DNA of 9,438 bases from positions 1-9,438 of the forward strand of contig JANYEO010000111.1 of NCBI GenBank assembly GCA_025363025.1, written 5' to 3'. The stretch comes from Opitutia bacterium. GTDB lineage: Bacteria; Verrucomicrobiota; Verrucomicrobiia; Opitutales; JANYEO01. A program made the position numbers and the translations under genes. Of the stretch, positions 6,966-9,438 are shown piece by piece. The notes under the pieces were generated by a model. That model worked only from the letters and a program-made list of their open reading frames with translations, was not told the origin of the DNA and made no database searches. The stretch's first letter is position 1, and every line of letters begins with the position of its first letter.

Positions 6966-7005
6966 TAAGAAGACCCTTTAAGACGAGTTTTAGTAATTTA
7001 TTCAT
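6835..7005 (-). CDS. Small hypothetical membrane-type peptide, 56 aa
   Basis: The frame runs from ATG at 7005 to TGA at 6835-6837. It begins MNKLLKLVLKGLLILGLYKL, a positively charged start plus a hydrophobic helix (about residues 4-18), then a short middle segment and a highly charged tail with KDKKSKIKGDKKYSKE. This basic-helix-charged-tail plan is typical of small inner-membrane or membrane-anchored peptides, and could also suit a toxin-like peptide. I do not recognise the family. No Shine-Dalgarno is seen. A 14-bp stretch inside it (6952-6965) recurs at 6767-6780. It is real on balance because the amino-acid pattern is coherent, but comparative evidence is lacking. Confidence 0.5.
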   Translation of the reverse strand: MNKLLKLVLKGLLILGLYKLWKQGPLAIGEQISDSLGLTDKDKKSKIKGDKKYSKE

Positions 7006-7317
7006 GATAATGATGGGTTTAGAGATGAGACAAACCAGGCTTACATGACGCCGCCGCGTAAAGCTTCATTAACAGCCATTGCTAAAATTATTCACCCAAG
7101 TCAATGGTAGCCAATGCTTTTCGTCGGTGAGAGGCGTGCGATAACGCTTTTGAACTTTGATTTCCTTTTTTACAGGGCTGCAACAGGAAACGGATTGCAG
7201 TATTTGATTTGTCAGCATCAATAGTAACCGGGATACTGAGTTTTGTCTAGAGTTTTCTCTGAATAGCAGTAGATAAAGAACTTTGAATTGGGTTAAATTG
7301 TGCCGGACTAAAAATAC
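7006..7317. other. Gene-poor stretch between the small peptide gene and the NMP kinase gene
   Basis: About 310 bp. Two overlapping minus-strand frames are open here: one starting ATG at 7218 (listed separately) and one without a start, running from about 7250 to a TAA near 7090. Switching frames could reflect a decayed gene. No terminator, tRNA or clear promoter was found. Confidence 0.35.
7069..7218 (-). CDS. Doubtful 49-aa open frame
   Basis: ATG at 7218 to TAA at 7069-7071. The peptide begins MLTNQILQSVSCCSPVKK and ends LPLTWVNNFSNGC. The mixed composition, with KRYRTPLTDEKHWLPL, looks protein-like but matches nothing I recognise. There is no Shine-Dalgarno. It may be a fragment of a degraded gene or chance. 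Confidence 0.2.
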   Translation of the reverse strand: MLTNQILQSVSCCSPVKKEIKVQKRYRTPLTDEKHWLPLTWVNNFSNGC

Positions 7318-8082
7318 TCATAAGTAATAATCCTTTAATGCGAGGTCAATCGCCCGTTCAACCTCCTCAACGCTGCCCCCAGCTTCAATAACATGGTAAG
7401 GGAAAGAGCCCTCCAATGCTTTAAGTGCGGCAAAGGTAGAATCGCAAAAAACACGGTAGCGCTTCTGTGCGCGCTCAGGATCAAGGTCTGTCTTACGGAC
7501 ATCTTGATGCGTACCACTACCCACTTGGGCTACTTTTTGGTTATTTTCTACTGCTTGCTGCCCACGGTGCAATTGACGCGACACACTCACGGCTTCATCT
7601 ACCAGTAAGACAACTACTTGAAAATGAGGAAACGGAAACCGTGCAGCAAAAGGCGTGTCTTTGTAGCGATGATGCAAGGAGACCATCCCATCATAAAAAG
7701 CCTTCACACACTCCGCCTGAGGGAGCGTCCGCGGATAGCCGTCTATCATAACGCCTTTTTGATAAACAGGACTCAATATTTTTTTGAACAAGAGCGTCGT
7801 TACCTCTTCATCCCCCACCAAAAGACCAGAATCCATAATCTTGCGAGCCTCCGGAGCTTGCAGCAGATCGCTAATACCTACAGGAGCAGGTGTAATGCCG
7901 CAACGCTTTAAAAGCAAAGGTGTATGCGTCCCCTTCCCTGCGCCCGGAGCGCCATTGAGCCATACGATATGCTTCGGAAAGCATAGCTGCTCTAAAGGAA
8001 TAGCAGCTTGTAAACCCGTCCAAACTGCCTCAAAAAGAGCACTTTTATTTTCGATCGACGTCATAGAGCACACAGAATGCAT
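7318..8082 (-). CDS. Adenylate-kinase-like nucleoside monophosphate kinase
   Basis: A P-loop kinase expected to transfer phosphate from ATP to a nucleoside monophosphate in the cytoplasm. The Walker A loop is GAPGAGKGT at 44-52, preceded by the strand KHIVWLN. VGISDLLQ (68-75) corresponds to the NMP-binding start, GLLVGDEEV (86-94) to the next conserved segment, and DGYPRT (114-119) to the FDGFPRT signature of adenylate kinases. R169 and R173, then R196-K-T-D-L-D and K207-R208, fit the LID arginines. Length of 254 aa exceeds the usual 215 or so because about 36 residues precede the first strand. The LID is unlike classic Adk: no zinc Cys set and no GRxYH motif. It is therefore better called an NMP kinase homologue than Adk. 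ATG at 8082 or 8064 may start it. It is divergent from glpF. Confidence 0.82.
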   Translation of the reverse strand: MHSVCSMTSIENKSALFEAVWTGLQAAIPLEQLCFPKHIVWLNGAPGAGKGTHTPLLLKRCGITPAPVGISDLLQAPEARKIMDSGLLVGDEEVTTLLFKKILSPVYQKGVMIDGYPRTLPQAECVKAFYDGMVSLHHRYKDTPFAARFPFPHFQVVVLLVDEAVSVSRQLHRGQQAVENNQKVAQVGSGTHQDVRKTDLDPERAQKRYRVFCDSTFAALKALEGSFPYHVIEAGGSVEEVERAIDLALKDYYL

Positions 8083-8247
8083 GTTGTAGCAGAAAGCAGA
8101 TTCATTAAAAACACGAAATCCCCCCTGGCAATGCTATAAAGAGTGCTACTAAATAATAGCTTATTTGAATCAAAATGCGCTATTGAATATTTGCAAATAA
8201 GAAAAAAAGATTAATAATTGGATTTTATTCTCACAAAACTGCTCCCT
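8083..8247. promoter_or_regulatory. Divergent control region between the NMP kinase gene and glpF
   Basis: The region is very AT-rich. A possible glpF promoter is TTGCAA (8191-8196) with AATAAT (8213-8218), spacing 16. It would put the transcription start near 8225, which fits an ATG start at 8248 but not the TTG at 8218. A perfect 8-bp inverted repeat, CTTATTTG (8160-8167) and CAAATAAG (8194-8201), overlaps the -35 and could be an operator for a glycerol-responsive regulator. Inferred only. Confidence 0.3.
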
Positions 8248-9024
8248 ATGCATCCCTATCTCGCAGAAGCCCTCGGCACATGTTTACTCGTTTTATTTGG
8301 TAATGGCGTTGTGGCCTCTACCGTTTTAAAAAAATCCAAAGGTCGTGAAGGCAGCTGGATGGCCATTACCATCGGCTGGGGATTAGCCGTAATGATTGCC
8401 GTTTACGCTGTAGCCCGTTTTAGCGAGGCTCATTTAAACCCGGCTATTACCCTGGCGCTCGCTTCCCACGGGGCCTTTAATTGGGCAGATGTACCCGGGT
8501 ATATATTTGGCCAATGTGCTGGGGCTTTAACCGGAGGGCTCTTAATCTATAGTGTCTACTACCCGCACTTGGCTGCGACAAAAGATGCGGGCCGCAAACT
8601 AGCCTGTTTTTCAACCAGCCCGGCTATTTACAACCCCCCTTTCAATTTTTTAGCAGAGGTACTGGCCACTGCCCTTCTTGTATTCGGGGTTCTATCCATT
8701 TCCTCTAATGCTGAATGGCTCCACAGCCCCCTGCCTATAGACGACATCCCCCCGCTTGATTTTGCAGACTTCTTCATCCGCGGGTTTCGCCCCCTGCTCC
8801 TAGGCCTTCTGGTTATGGGTATTGGCCTTTCTTTCGGCGGCTTAACAGGTGACGCGCTCAATCCTGCAAGGGACCTCATGCCACGCTTGCTTCATGCCAT
8901 TTTACCCATCCCAGGCAAGGGCTCCTCACACTTCCGCTACGCCTGGGTGCCGGTCTTAGGCCCTATCGTGGGGGCTTACTTAGGGCTTACCCTCCATAAA
9001 TTTTGCCAAACTCTCTTTTTGTAA
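8248..9024 (+). CDS. glpF: Glycerol uptake facilitator (aquaglyceroporin, MIP family)
   Basis: An inner-membrane channel for facilitated glycerol entry. Both half-helix pore motifs are present: HLNPAIT early in the protein and ALNPARD late. The Asp after NPAR is the mark of glycerol facilitators as opposed to water-only aquaporins. The N-terminal helix LAEALGTCLLVLFGNGVVAS, the segment GSWMAITIGWGLAVMIAVY, the mid-protein LAEVLATALLVFGVLSI, and the last helix before the C-terminus (VPVLGPIVGAYLGLTLHKF) fit the six-helix, two-fold repeated fold. I chose ATG 8248 (258 aa) because MHPYLAEALGT matches the family's usual opening. The open frame reaches TTG 8218, which would add ten residues. The gene is followed after 12 bp by glpK, so the two are almost certainly one operon. 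Confidence 0.95.
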   Translation: MHPYLAEALGTCLLVLFGNGVVASTVLKKSKGREGSWMAITIGWGLAVMIAVYAVARFSEAHLNPAITLALASHGAFNWADVPGYIFGQCAGALTGGLLIYSVYYPHLAATKDAGRKLACFSTSPAIYNPPFNFLAEVLATALLVFGVLSISSNAEWLHSPLPIDDIPPLDFADFFIRGFRPLLLGLLVMGIGLSFGGLTGDALNPARDLMPRLLHAILPIPGKGSSHFRYAWVPVLGPIVGAYLGLTLHKFCQTLFL

Positions 9025-9036
9025 TACGGATTAAAC

Positions 9037-9438
9037 ATGGCTATACTTGCCCTAGACCAAGGAACAACTAGCTCCCGCGCGCTTATCTTTGATGAAAAGG
9101 GCAACATCCTGGCTACGGCTCAAAAAGAATTCCCCCAGCATTATCCACAACCGGGCTGGGTAGAACACGACCCAGCCGACCTATGGGCCACTCAAAGCGC
9201 AACCGCAACCGAAGCCTTAGCCCGCGCCAACCTAGAACCGGAAGACATCAAAGCGCTGGGGATTACCAACCAACGAGAAACCACCCTCGTCTGGGATAAA
9301 ATTACCCTAAAGCCGATTTACCCCGCTATTGTTTGGCAAGACAGACGCACAGCTCATCTAACAGATGTCCTTAAAACACAGGGGCTAGAGCCACTTTTTA
9401 GAGAACGTACCGGCCTCGTTCTAGATCCTTATTTCTCT
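9037..9438 (+). CDS. glpK: Glycerol kinase, 5' part cut by the window edge
   Basis: Phosphorylates glycerol to sn-glycerol 3-phosphate with ATP in the cytoplasm, trapping what GlpF lets in. The 134 visible residues begin [20 protein letters not shown], with the FGGY-kinase phosphate-binding loop (DQGTTSSR, 7-14). Then come PGWVEHDP (39-46), GITNQRET (75-82), IVWQDRR (98-104) and [10 protein letters not shown] (125-134). R80, E81, W100 and Y132 correspond to glycerol-contacting residues of E. coli GlpK (R83, E84, W103, Y135). The frame is open to the last base, so the gene continues beyond the window. It starts 12 bp after the glpF stop with a weak CGGA 7 nt before the ATG, consistent with co-transcription. 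Confidence 0.96.
   Translation, partial: MAILALDQGTTSSRALIFDEKGNILATAQKEFPQHYPQPGWVEHDPADLWATQSATATEALARANLEPEDIKALGITNQRETTLVWDKITLKPIYPAIVWQDRRTAHLTDVLKTQGLEPLFRERTGLVLDPYFS

Noticed and set aside
7467..7911. Plus-strand frames opposite the NMP kinase gene
   Set aside because: The minus-strand frame has clear kinase motifs; the plus-strand products are compositionally odd and overlap it fully.

Overview
The window is a chromosomal segment of moderate GC content from a bacterium I cannot name with certainty. Family-level impressions point weakly to the PVC group, perhaps Verrucomicrobiota: the FmdB protein with a long Ala/Ser/Pro tail, the flavoprotein variant reading KVKVSGG..CNVTHACFDP, and gene starts that mostly lack Shine-Dalgarno motifs. 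There are no rRNA or tRNA genes and no CRISPR array.

Layout. Positions 1-1002 hold the 3' part of an unrecognised, Ala/Ser/Thr-rich protein gene. Next is a HI0933/YhiN-family FAD flavoprotein gene (1072-2454, +). It converges on a GT4-type glycosyltransferase gene (2708-3940, -). An FmdB-type zinc-ribbon gene (4098-4412, -) is divergent from an IspA-type polyprenyl diphosphate synthase gene (4512-5408, +). That gene overlaps by 4 bp with a convergent M29 aminopeptidase gene (5405-6523, -). A gene-poor stretch of about 800 bp (6524-7317) follows, with one plausible 56-aa membrane peptide gene (6835-7005, -) and some repeats. Then come an adenylate-kinase-like NMP kinase gene (7318-8082, -), a divergent control region, and the glycerol uptake pair glpF (8248-9024) and glpK (9037 to the window edge). 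GlpF admits glycerol and GlpK traps it as glycerol 3-phosphate. The other genes are housekeeping or unconnected.

The main discovery is a small palindromic mobile element (MITE-like) present three times around the flavoprotein gene. One 124-bp copy (1542-1665) sits inside the flavoprotein coding sequence. It is flanked by a perfect 5-bp direct repeat, GATAA, and adds exactly 129 bp, or 43 codons, in frame and without a stop. A second unit (2511-2706, 196 bp, 16-bp terminal inverted repeats) is flanked by ATTAT. It has inserted into a third, older, truncated copy (2461-2510 plus 2712-2722). The remnant of that older copy encodes the last residues of the glycosyltransferase, whose stop codon lies in the ATTAT duplication. 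The CDS and intergenic copies are about 90% identical over 124 bp without gaps. They fold as long imperfect hairpins, with one clear compensatory base-pair change. This resembles in behaviour, not in sequence, the Rickettsia palindromic elements that insert in frame into genes.
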